Assembly: GCA_041477005.1 (NCBI GenBank)
Contig: JBGOUJ010000277.1
Location: 1-9,558, forward strand
Source: JBGOUJ01 sp041477005
Lineage (GTDB): Bacteria; Acidobacteriota; Terriglobia; Bryobacterales; JACQDG01
Direction: 5' to 3'
DNA: 9,558 bases
Of this stretch, positions 1-5,466 are shown one piece after another (the stretch's first letter is position 1; every line of letters begins with the position of its first letter). A model generated the notes under the pieces. That model was not told where the DNA came from and made no database searches. It worked only from the letters and a program-made list of their open reading frames with translations. The position numbers were made by a program, and so were the translations under genes.

Positions 1-41
1 CTGCGCCTCTGCGCCTTCTCATGGAAGACGCAGAGGCGCAG
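1..41. repeat. Inverted repeat, 13-bp perfect arms (CTCTGCG-type)
   Basis: Positions 1-13 (CTGCGCCTCTGCG) and 29-41 (CGCAGAGGCGCAG) are exact reverse complements separated by 15 bases, so either strand could form a strong GC hairpin. It lies downstream of the hicBA remnant and the MR/MLE operon on the minus strand, so it could act as a terminator, but no clear T-run follows. Repeats of the CTCTGCG type are common between genes in Acidobacteria-like genomes, so a dispersed repeat is equally possible. The left arm begins at the first base of the window, so the element may extend further. Confidence 0.6.
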
Positions 42-176
42 AGATCTCTTGTTCCTACAGTAAGGTCACGCGCAGCGGAAGTCAGGTCGTCGCTCGCGAG
101 GTTCTCCGCTGGGTACGTGCAGACCTGCCACACCACAGGAGGGGCATGCTTGCAAGCGCAGAATACGTTGGTGTAC
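42..176. other. Intergenic stretch, no gene recognised
   Basis: This stretch follows the hicA stub on the minus strand, where the body of a hicA toxin would be expected. Reading it in all minus frames I do not see the HicA signature (GSHxxxR followed by a P-x-H region). One minus frame stays open but gives a Cys-rich peptide of no recognisable family. I see nothing else in it. Confidence 0.4.
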
Positions 177-200
177 TTATGAAATCGTCCGCTTAGCCAT
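177..200 (-). pseudogene. Stub of a hicA toxin gene (start region only)
   Basis: An ATG at 198-200 overlaps the hicB stop codon and opens with MAKRTIS, then meets a TAA at 177-179. In hicBA loci with this type of short HicB, hicA commonly starts with MAKR- or a similar sequence and overlaps the hicB stop just like this. No HicA-like sequence follows in any frame, so the toxin appears to be lost or truncated. The overlap and the seven residues are seen; the identity as hicA is inferred from the neighbouring hicB. Confidence 0.35.
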
Positions 201-403
201 TCACGGTAGCGTCGAACGACGTGATCAAAGACCTCATTGCTTCAGGCAGAGGAAATTCTTCCAAATACAGCTCCGTGGCCTCCTTCAGGTTATCGATGGC
301 TTGCTTGACGGTCCTGCCCTGGCTGACGGTTCCGCCCCCAGACACTCCGCGACATAGAGCTTACCTTCTTTGTGGACTACTGCGGTAACGTTCGAACCGC
401 CAT
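193..403 (-). pseudogene. hicB: HicB-family antitoxin, frameshifted remnant
   Basis: HicB antitoxins neutralise the HicA mRNA interferase and repress their own operon. Read on the minus strand, 343-386 gives TAVVHKEGKLYVAEC and then LG. After a shift of one base near the C5 run at 335-339, the other frame gives GTVSQGRTVKQAIDNLKE, then ATELYLEEFPLPEA, ending in a TAA at 193-195. Together they match a short HicB of about 70 residues almost end to end. The only sensible start, the ATG at 401-403 with AGAGAG upstream, is also out of frame by one base with the TAVVH segment, so two separate single-base losses are needed. It lies 23 nt after the stop of the MR/MLE gene on the same strand. Two lesions plus a missing hicA argue for true decay rather than a sequencing error, although a low-quality assembly could mimic this. 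Confidence 0.75.
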
Positions 404-426
404 CGGAGCGTCTCTCTGCCGCTACT

Positions 427-1776
427 CTACCACTCCGCCACCGACCCGTCGGCGTGGAAGACTCGGGCCATGGGACGCGTGCCGCCGAAAGGATACTTGG
501 CCAGCGCTTGCTCGCTGATCTCGAAGCCGAGGCCGGGCTTCTCGGGGAGCGGGAAGTAGCCGTCGACCATGCGCATGGCCGGGAAGCCGAACCATTCGGC
601 CCAGATTTTTTCCTTGGTGTCCGGCTGGACCCCGCTGCAAATCTCCTGCACCACGAAGTTGGGCATGGCGGCGTCGACGTGGAGCGTGGCGGTGCCGCCG
701 ATGGGGCCTTCGCAGGCGTGGGGCGCCATCGAGATGCCGGAGGCGTCGGCCATGGCGGCCACTTTCCACAGCGCGGAGATGCCGCCCACGTGGTTGATGT
801 CGGTCTGGAGAATATCGACCGCCCCGAGCTCGATCAGCTCGCGGCAGCCGTAGGAAGCGATAAGGCGCTCGCCGGTGGCGATGGGCGTGGTAGTGCGGCG
901 AGCGATGCGGGCCATGGCCCGGACGTTTTCCGGTGGGCAGGGCTCTTCGATGAAGAGCAGATTCAGCGGCTCGACCTCCTTACAGATGATGGTCGCCACG
1001 CTGGGGCTGGTCTTGGCGTGAAAGTCGATGGCGATGTCGATGTCCTCGCCGAGGCCTTCCCGCAGGCGCGCCAGCGAGTCCACAGCCCGCCGGATGGTCC
1101 GGTTCGTTTCAATCCACTCGTAGTAGCCGGGGATGCCGCTCTTGAAGCAGGTCACGCCCAGTCGCTTGGCGTTGGCCCGCAGTTGGGCCATCTCTTCTTT
1201 GGTGCGGGGGCTGGCGTGGTAATAGCCGCGCACTCCCTTGGGGTTGATGGGGCCGCCCAGCAGCTTGTAGACGGGCAGGCCGAGCACCTTGCCGCGGATA
1301 TCCCAGAGCGCCTGGTCGATGCCCGAGATCGCCGAGCCGATGACGGGGCCGGCGCGGTAGAAGGTGTGGACGTACATGGATTGCCAGTGGTGCTCGACCT
1401 GCATCGGGTTCTGGCCGATGAGGAAGTCGCGGAAATCGGAGACGGCGGCGAGCACGGCAGCGGCTTTACCTTCGAGCGTCCCCTCGCCCCAGCCGACCAC
1501 GCCCTGGTCGGTCTCGATCTTGACAAAGACGTAGGGGCGGTCGGAGTCGGGGGTGAGCGAGACGCCGATGGCCTTGACGTTGGTGATCTTGAGTCGGGGA
1601 GCAGGCCAGGCGCCGGAAGGCGACCCGCTTTGCGCGGCAGCGAGCAACGGAGTGCAGCCGCAGTCGGGAAGCGCCCCGAGGCGCCCGCGCCCCCGGGGGC
1701 GCCCACTGGGTCCGACGGAGCTTCGAGAGGCCAGGCCCGCGGCGGAGAATCCGGTCAAGAACTGGCGGCGATTCAT
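427..1776 (-). CDS. MR/MLE (enolase superfamily) protein, galactonate-dehydratase-like, with twin-arginine leader
   Basis: 449 residues. Enolase-superfamily enzymes abstract a proton alpha to a carboxylate bound to Mg2+, typically dehydrating sugar acids. Expected ligands are present: D251 in IDFH, E277 in FIEEP and E303 in ATGER. Histidines H253 and H353 (APH...GPI) and a C-terminal E378 resemble the D-galactonate dehydratase-like subgroup; the substrate cannot be fixed from sequence. The N-terminal lid domain spans about 60-180 and the barrel about 185-430. The ATG at 1774-1776 was chosen because AAAGGAAA (1781-1788) precedes it and the protein then opens with MNRRQFLTGFSAAGLA, a Tat-type leader that would send the folded enzyme to the periplasm. 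Residues about 17-56 are an unusual Gly/Pro/Arg-rich segment between the leader and the first lid strand (RLKITNVKAIGV). The gene starts 11 nt after the stop of the upstream paralogue, and its ribosome site touches that stop codon, so the two are probably co-translated. Confidence 0.9.
   Translation of the reverse strand: MNRRQFLTGFSAAGLASRSSVGPSGRPRGRGRLGALPDCGCTPLLAAAQSGSPSGAWPAPRLKITNVKAIGVSLTPDSDRPYVFVKIETDQGVVGWGEGTLEGKAAAVLAAVSDFRDFLIGQNPMQVEHHWQSMYVHTFYRAGPVIGSAISGIDQALWDIRGKVLGLPVYKLLGGPINPKGVRGYYHASPRTKEEMAQLRANAKRLGVTCFKSGIPGYYEWIETNRTIRRAVDSLARLREGLGEDIDIAIDFHAKTSPSVATIICKEVEPLNLLFIEEPCPPENVRAMARIARRTTTPIATGERLIASYGCRELIELGAVDILQTDINHVGGISALWKVAAMADASGISMAPHACEGPIGGTATLHVDAAMPNFVVQEICSGVQPDTKEKIWAEWFGFPAMRMVDGYFPLPEKPGLGFEISEQALAKYPFGGTRPMARVFHADGSVAEW
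1603..1736. repeat. GC-rich insertion-like segment with 9-bp flanking direct repeats
   Basis: AGGCCAGGC occurs at 1603-1611 and again at 1728-1736, bracketing 116 bases that encode the odd Gly/Pro/Arg-rich part of the Tat leader of the MR/MLE gene. Inside is a perfect 16-bp palindrome, GCGCCCCCGGGGGCGC, at 1687-1702. The layout resembles a small non-autonomous element with a target duplication. However, removing one repeat plus the insert takes out 125 nt, which is not a multiple of three and would not restore the frame, so a compensating indel or a chance repeat must be allowed. Confidence 0.4.
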
Positions 1777-1780
1777 GACG

Positions 1781-1788
1781 TTTCCTTT
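1781..1788 (-). promoter_or_regulatory. Ribosome binding site fixing the MR/MLE start at 1776
   Basis: On the minus strand AAAGGAAA ends 4 nt before the ATG and overlaps the first base of the TGA stop (1788-1790) of the upstream gene. It decides against the in-frame extension to 1989, which would run 200 nt into the upstream gene and add a Pro/Arg/Gly-rich peptide typical of an out-of-frame reading. Confidence 0.7.
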
Positions 1789-2957
1789 CACGCACGATAC
1801 TTCTGCACGGCGTCGGGGTTGAGCGTGACGCCCAGGCCCGGGGCCACCGGCAGCGAGAAGTAACCCTCCCGCACCGACTCGATGGGCGCCGAGACCAGCT
1901 CCGCGCGCATGCGGCGGTCCTCGGCGGCGGCCGGGAAGGGAACTTCCTGCAGGAAGAAGTTGGGGATGGAGGCGGCAAGCTGCAGGCAAGCGGCGGTGGC
2001 GACCGGGCCGCCGCGATGATACGGGGCGACGGCGACGTAATAGGTCTCGGCCAGCGCCGCGGCCTTGCGGATCTGAGTGATTCCGTTGAGGGCGATATCG
2101 GGCCGCAGCACGTCGATCGAGTCCAGCCGCAGCAGGTCCTGGAAGCGGCCGTTTTGGGTGGCGCGCCGGCCGAGGCCGATCGGCGTCACCGACTCGTTTG
2201 AGATTTTCGCGACGACATTGAGATTCAGGGGCGAGCAGGGTTCTTCGAGCCAGAGCAGGTGGAAGGATTCGAGATCGTGGGCCAGCATCTGCGCGTCGCC
2301 GGGGGTGAGGGCGCCGTTGCAGTCGAGGACGAAATCCATCTCGTCGCCGGCGGCCTGGCGCAGGCGCTCCAGCAGCCGGCGTGTGCCGCGCACGAAGGCC
2401 TGGCCCTGGTTGCGGAAGGCAGGCGGAGCCAGCGGAACCAGGACAGCGCGAAACCCGGCCGAGCGGGCCCGATCGAGAGAAGCCATCAGGTCGTCACCCT
2501 CGAGCAGGGTGGCGGCCCGGGCCTTGAAGCGCGTCGGCCCGCCGAGGACTTCGTAGACCGGGGCGCGGGCCAGCTTGCCGGTGATGTCGAGCAGCGCGAC
2601 GTTCAGGGCGGCCTGGGCAGCGGCCATCGCCGGAGCCGCTTCCCGCCCGAGAAAGGACTGGCGGACGGTTTCAAAGGCCGTGGCCGCGTGGCCGGCCAGG
2701 GACCTCTTCTGATCGAGCAGGGCGGCGACGACCGAGGCCGAGTCCGGCACTGCCGCGGCTTCCCCGAGGCCGGTGAGGCCGGCATCGGTCGAGACCGTGA
2801 CGAAGACGTATTCCCGCTTGCTCGCCGGCTCGCGAACGGCGTGCGCGGCGATGTCGGTGATGGCGGGAGAACCCTTGGCTGGGCCGGGCTGTGGGGCGCG
2901 GGCCTGCAACGCCGCCAGCAGGCGGGCGCGTTTTGCCAGCAGTGTAGGGGAGGACAT
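1788..2957 (-). CDS. Degenerate MR/MLE (enolase superfamily) paralogue, probable pseudoenzyme
   Basis: 389 residues with the fold signatures of the galactonate-dehydratase-like subgroup: a lid domain (about 32-140, with YVFVTVSTDAGLTGLGEA), LDITGKLARAPVYEVLGG, and a barrel ending in LPVAPGLGV. Two Mg2+ ligand positions remain, D212 and E238 (LEEP). The third, normally Glu in a TGER motif, is R264 in GLGRR. The DFH histidine is N214 (DCNG), the PH histidine is Y313 (APYHRGGP), and no lysines occupy the KxK position (AVLVPLAPP near 171-179). The reading frame is intact and the last segments are well conserved (SIPNFFLQE), so the protein is probably made but unlikely to catalyse the normal reaction. 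No signal peptide is visible. The start at ATG 2957 is the natural one, although the ribosome site is weak. It is the first gene of a two-gene operon with the active paralogue downstream. It could be a structural partner, a sensor, or an enzyme of altered chemistry. Confidence 0.85.
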   Translation of the reverse strand: MSSPTLLAKRARLLAALQARAPQPGPAKGSPAITDIAAHAVREPASKREYVFVTVSTDAGLTGLGEAAAVPDSASVVAALLDQKRSLAGHAATAFETVRQSFLGREAAPAMAAAQAALNVALLDITGKLARAPVYEVLGGPTRFKARAATLLEGDDLMASLDRARSAGFRAVLVPLAPPAFRNQGQAFVRGTRRLLERLRQAAGDEMDFVLDCNGALTPGDAQMLAHDLESFHLLWLEEPCSPLNLNVVAKISNESVTPIGLGRRATQNGRFQDLLRLDSIDVLRPDIALNGITQIRKAAALAETYYVAVAPYHRGGPVATAACLQLAASIPNFFLQEVPFPAAAEDRRMRAELVSAPIESVREGYFSLPVAPGLGVTLNPDAVQKYRA

Positions 2958-3013
2958 AGCGCGGTCATCTTAGCATGAGATAATGAGCACATTCTCTAGA
3001 GGAATGGTCCAGA

Positions 3014-3235
3014 ATGGAGAGCGTCCGCCGAAGTGTAGCCAAAGCCATCAGTTGGAGAATCTTCGCGTCGATCATTACCTCACTCATCGCCTGGCTGCTG
3101 ACCGGCCACTTCGACGTGGCCTGGAAGATCGGGGTGCTGGATGGGATGACCAAGCTGGTGGTTTATTTCCTCCACGAGCGGCTGTGGGCGCGAGTTAAGT
3201 TCGGCCTGCCGAAGCCGCCGGAATACGAGATCTAG
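3014..3235 (+). CDS. DUF2061 family small membrane protein
   Basis: 73 residues, matching the usual length and pattern of DUF2061: a charged N terminus with SVAKAISWRIF, a first membrane segment about 15-34 (IFASIITSLIAWLLTG), a second about 36-53 (GVLDGMTKLVVYF), and the signature YFLHERLW just after it. The family is a predicted two-helix inner membrane protein of unknown role. AGAGGAA at 2998-3004 lies 9 nt before the chosen ATG, which also matches the family's N terminus. A GATAAT hexamer at 2979-2984 could serve as a -10 box but has no convincing -35 partner. The gene is divergent from the degenerate MR/MLE gene, with only 56 bases between the two start codons. The family assignment is confident; nothing in the context specifies its job. 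Confidence 0.88.
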   Translation: MESVRRSVAKAISWRIFASIITSLIAWLLTGHFDVAWKIGVLDGMTKLVVYFLHERLWARVKFGLPKPPEYEI

Positions 3236-3288
3236 GGCTACAGCCGGTAGACCCTTCTGCCGAAGATATAAGCAGAGGTTGGATCACC

Positions 3289-3489
3289 ATGGTACCCATC
3301 AATTTCACACCGACCATCTGGTCTCCGGTCGAGCCGGCGGATCGCGCGGCCCAGGGAGAACTGGAGTTGCAAGGAGACAAGGACCGCCGCCGCGGGCGTC
3401 TGCCGCAGCGACGCCGGCGGCGCGAGGAAGCCGGCCTCGACGCGGACCAGTTTGCGCCTGCTGAAGAGAGAAACGAAGCGGAGGAATAA
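3289..3489 (+). CDS. Small charged hypothetical protein
   Basis: 66 residues, not recognised. The first 15 residues are uncharged and moderately hydrophobic (VPINFTPTIWSPV). A strongly basic patch follows at about 32-46 (KDRRRGR and a run of arginines), then an acidic tail (EERNEAEE). There is no membrane segment and no cysteine. The ATG is preceded by AGAGGTTGGA (3274-3283), a usable ribosome site. It lies 53 nt after the DUF2061 stop, so the two may share a transcript. It ends only 6 nt from the stop of the convergent MR/MLE gene at 3496. The alternating basic and acidic blocks suggest a disordered, perhaps nucleic-acid-binding peptide, but that is a guess. The coding call itself rests on the ribosome site and on filling the gap neatly. 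Confidence 0.5.
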   Translation: MVPINFTPTIWSPVEPADRAAQGELELQGDKDRRRGRLPQRRRRREEAGLDADQFAPAEERNEAEE

Positions 3490-3495
3490 AAGCCG

Positions 3496-4578
3496 CTATC
3501 GAGCGTACTTTCGCTTGGCTGCCTGGCTGTAGCGGATGCCGTGGCCCGGCTTGTCCGGCAAGGTCAGCACGCCGTTTCGAATTACCGGCGGATCTTCCAG
3601 CACCTCGCTCAAATTCAGCGACGGAATCCATTCGAGCAGCAGCGCGTTGGGCATCGCGGCCAGCAAGTGGGCGCTGATCTCGATGTAGAAATGGGTGGCC
3701 ACCGGAAGGTTGGCGGCATGGGCCATGGCGGCGATACGCATGCACTCGGCCACGCCGCCATTGCGGATCAGGTCGGGCTGCACGACGTCGACCGCGCCGC
3801 GGGCCAGCCAGTCGCGACACGGGTATTCGGACCACTCCATCTCGCCGGCGGCGATCGGCGTGTGGAGCGCGCGGGCCAGTTCTGCCATGCCGGCGACGTC
3901 GTGGGTGGGAATGGGCTCTTCGAACCAGAGAATGCCCATCTCATCCAGGTGGCGGCCGAGAAGCAGGGCGTCGGCCGTTGTATAGTACTGATTGGCATCG
4001 ACGGCCAGCTTTATGCCGTTGCCGATCGCCTTGCGCACGGCGCGGATGCGTTTCAATTCCTCGTCGAGCGTCCGGCCGCCGACCTTCATCTTGACGGCGG
4101 AAAAGCCCTTCTCGGCAAAAGCGGCATGCTGGGCGACCAACTGCTTCTCGGTCATGGTGGCGTCGATGCCGCTGGCATAGGCAGGGACGGATCGCCGGGC
4201 GCCACCGAGCAATTTGTAGAGGGGCAGGCCGGCCCGCTGGGCCAGGATATCCCAGCAGGCGGTCTCGATGGCCGAAAATCCCCAGACCGCGAAGCCTTCG
4301 CGGCCGTAGTAGATGGTCCGACGGCGCATCCGCTCCCGCAGCGCCTCGATCAGGGTGGGGTCCTCTCCGAGGACCACCGGCTTGAACTCTTCGTGGATGA
4401 GATGGAGCATGGTCGAGGCGCCGTGGAGAGCGCCGATCTGGCCGATACCGGTGATGCCCTCGTCGGTTTCAAGCTCGACGAACAGCCAGTCCACGGCGGC
4501 GGTGGTGAGCCGGGAATCGCCGAAGGGGAGGCGCATGGGGACGCGGAGGTCAGTGGTGCGGAGGCCGGTGATTTTCAT
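3496..4578 (-). CDS. MR/MLE enzyme with mandelate-racemase-type active site, probable sugar-acid dehydratase
   Basis: 360 residues, the normal length for a cytoplasmic MR/MLE enzyme. It starts MKITGLRTTDLRVPM, the usual first strand, and has no leader. The active site is complete: the KxK base K163-M164-K165 (AVKMKVGG), Mg2+ ligands D194 (VDANQ), E220 (WFEEP) and E246 (AAGE), the Asp-His dyad D269 (QPDL) and H296 (ATHF), and E316 (LLLEW). This Lys/His two-base layout defines the mandelate racemase subgroup, which includes mandelate racemase and several acid-sugar dehydratases. The substrate cannot be assigned, but a hexaric or hexonic acid is more likely than mandelate given the neighbouring paralogues. 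It lies 9 nt after the protease gene and is the last gene of that operon; its own ribosome site is weak (a GAGCG at best), which fits coupling. It differs in subgroup from the two paralogues at 427-2957. Confidence 0.92.
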   Translation of the reverse strand: MKITGLRTTDLRVPMRLPFGDSRLTTAAVDWLFVELETDEGITGIGQIGALHGASTMLHLIHEEFKPVVLGEDPTLIEALRERMRRRTIYYGREGFAVWGFSAIETACWDILAQRAGLPLYKLLGGARRSVPAYASGIDATMTEKQLVAQHAAFAEKGFSAVKMKVGGRTLDEELKRIRAVRKAIGNGIKLAVDANQYYTTADALLLGRHLDEMGILWFEEPIPTHDVAGMAELARALHTPIAAGEMEWSEYPCRDWLARGAVDVVQPDLIRNGGVAECMRIAAMAHAANLPVATHFYIEISAHLLAAMPNALLLEWIPSLNLSEVLEDPPVIRNGVLTLPDKPGHGIRYSQAAKRKYAR

Positions 4579-4587
4579 GTGAGGCGC

Positions 4588-4995
4588 TCAGCCATCGTAG
4601 GGGCTCAAGTATAGCCGCTGGTCGTAGTCGATGAGGGCCATTCGCACTCGATCCAGCCAGCCCCGCCGTCCCAGAACATTCCTCGGAAAGTTAGGCAGCG
4701 CCGCGAAATAGACGATGGTCTCCAATCGAAGGCCGAGAACGTCCAGCGTGACCGGGTGGCCGAATGTCCAGAACGAACCGGCAGCAGTGGCCACCCGCTG
4801 GCGCAAACCAGCTTCGATCCTGATTCCCAATTCCTCGCCGTACTCCCTCTGAAAAATGCAGAACGCGGCGCCGGTATCGAGGCTGGCGAGCAGGTCGATG
4901 CGACGTTGGCCCACGTCCAGTCGCACCGGCACCAGGATGCCGGAGGCGTGAGACGGGTAGTGGTGAAGAGTCTCGAATTGCAGCCGGTGGCTCAA
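4588..4995 (-). CDS. Retropepsin-like aspartyl protease domain protein
   Basis: 135 residues. The catalytic triplet is D40-T41-G42 in LASLDTGAAFCIF, preceded by the strand VPVRLDVGQRRID. The C-terminal flap and hydrophobic-glycine region is NVLGRRGWLDRVRMALIDYDQRLYL (106-130 region), characteristic of single-domain bacterial retropepsin-like proteins, which work as dimers because each chain supplies one DTG. There is no signal or membrane segment, so it is probably cytoplasmic. The start chosen is TTG at 4993-4995, because a strong GGAGG lies 9 nt upstream inside the previous gene and the product then begins SHRLQFETLHHYPS. The same frame stays open up to 5358, but that extension is a Pro/Arg-rich shadow of the upstream gene. 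It starts 2 nt after the upstream stop, indicating translational coupling. Substrate unknown; the adjacent regulator or enzyme are candidates. Confidence 0.82.
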   Translation of the reverse strand: MSHRLQFETLHHYPSHASGILVPVRLDVGQRRIDLLASLDTGAAFCIFQREYGEELGIRIEAGLRQRVATAAGSFWTFGHPVTLDVLGLRLETIVYFAALPNFPRNVLGRRGWLDRVRMALIDYDQRLYLSPYDG

Positions 4996-4997
4996 GG

Positions 4998-5456
4998 CTA
5001 CCAGCCTCCGAACGGAAGTGTGTCGTTGGGTTCCACCCGATGAACCAGCGGCCGGTTCACGCCGGAGCGGCGCGCCGCCCGAAAGACGTCCTTGGGATTT
5101 AACCCGCTGGCGATCAGCCGGTCCCCCGCCAGCGCCACCCACTGGCCGGAATACTGCTGCCGGTGGTCGGCCAGCCAGCGAAGTTCTCGAGAGCGGTCGA
5201 TAGGCCGGGCGGGGCGGGCCGGGGGTTTGCTCGGCTCGAGGTCTGCCGGGATCTCTCCTCTTACTTGGGAAAGCGCCTTTTGGATCTCCCGCTCCACACG
5301 GGCCGACCGGGCCTGACCGTGAAACACGCGGCTGACCAGGGAGGGGTGCACCCGGCAACGCTCCGCGACCTTTTGCAACAGGCCCCTGTGCCGCCGGAGC
5401 AGGAGAAGCCGGCGCGGCTCGCTCAGCTTCCGCAGAGAGATCATCTTATGACTCAC
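4998..5456 (-). CDS. HTH DNA-binding protein fused to a DUF5678-like domain
   Basis: 152 residues in two parts. Residues about 24-62 (LLQKVAERCRVHPSLVSRVFHGQ) form a lambda-repressor/LacI-like helix-turn-helix with the recognition helix at VHPSLVSRVFHG. A Pro/Arg linker follows (75-90). Residues about 92-143 (WLADHRQQYSGQWVALAGD, then RLIASGLNPKDVFRAARRSGV) match the DUF5678 pattern, in which Y.G.WVAL..D.V.A.G is conserved. The protein is thus likely a small transcriptional regulator with a sensory or binding domain. The GTG at 5454-5456 gives the longest form; an ATG four codons later (M5) is an alternative, and neither has a strong ribosome site. It precedes the protease by 2 nt, and a 7-bp inverted repeat spans its start, which could be an autoregulatory operator. 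Confidence 0.8.
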   Translation of the reverse strand: MSHKMISLRKLSEPRRLLLLRRHRGLLQKVAERCRVHPSLVSRVFHGQARSARVEREIQKALSQVRGEIPADLEPSKPPARPARPIDRSRELRWLADHRQQYSGQWVALAGDRLIASGLNPKDVFRAARRSGVNRPLVHRVEPNDTLPFGGW

Positions 5457-5466
5457 ATTATGATCT
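5438..5466. promoter_or_regulatory. Inverted repeat across the regulator start codon, possible operator
   Basis: AGATCAT (5438-5444) and ATGATCT (5460-5466) are exact inverted copies with 15 bases between them, so the arm centres lie 22 bp apart, about two helical turns. The repeat covers the GTG start of the HTH gene and the stop of the gene before it. Such spacing suits a dimeric HTH repressor, but position inside coding sequence and the short arms keep this tentative. Confidence 0.3.

Noticed and set aside
193..403. Programmed frameshift in hicB
   Set aside because: Two shifts would be needed, one right after the start, and there is no slippery heptamer with a following structure; HicB proteins are normally made from one frame.
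370..1863. 497-residue open frame on the plus strand
   Set aside because: It is antisense to the MR/MLE gene at 427-1776, whose catalytic motifs are clear. The product is Gly/Asp/His/Val-rich with no domain, typical of a GC-rich shadow frame.
427..1989. 71-residue N-terminal extension of the MR/MLE gene
   Set aside because: It runs into the upstream gene in another frame, while the ATG at 1776 has a ribosome site and begins a twin-arginine leader.
2259..2978. 239-residue plus-strand open frame
   Set aside because: Antisense to the degenerate MR/MLE gene, which retains family motifs along its full length.
3541..4614. 357-residue plus-strand open frame
   Set aside because: Antisense to the MR-type enzyme with a complete active site. 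Composition is that of a shadow.
4588..5358. Long upstream extension of the protease gene
   Set aside because: The added 121 residues are Pro/Arg/Gly-rich, lie in another frame of the HTH gene, and a strong ribosome site places the start at 4995.
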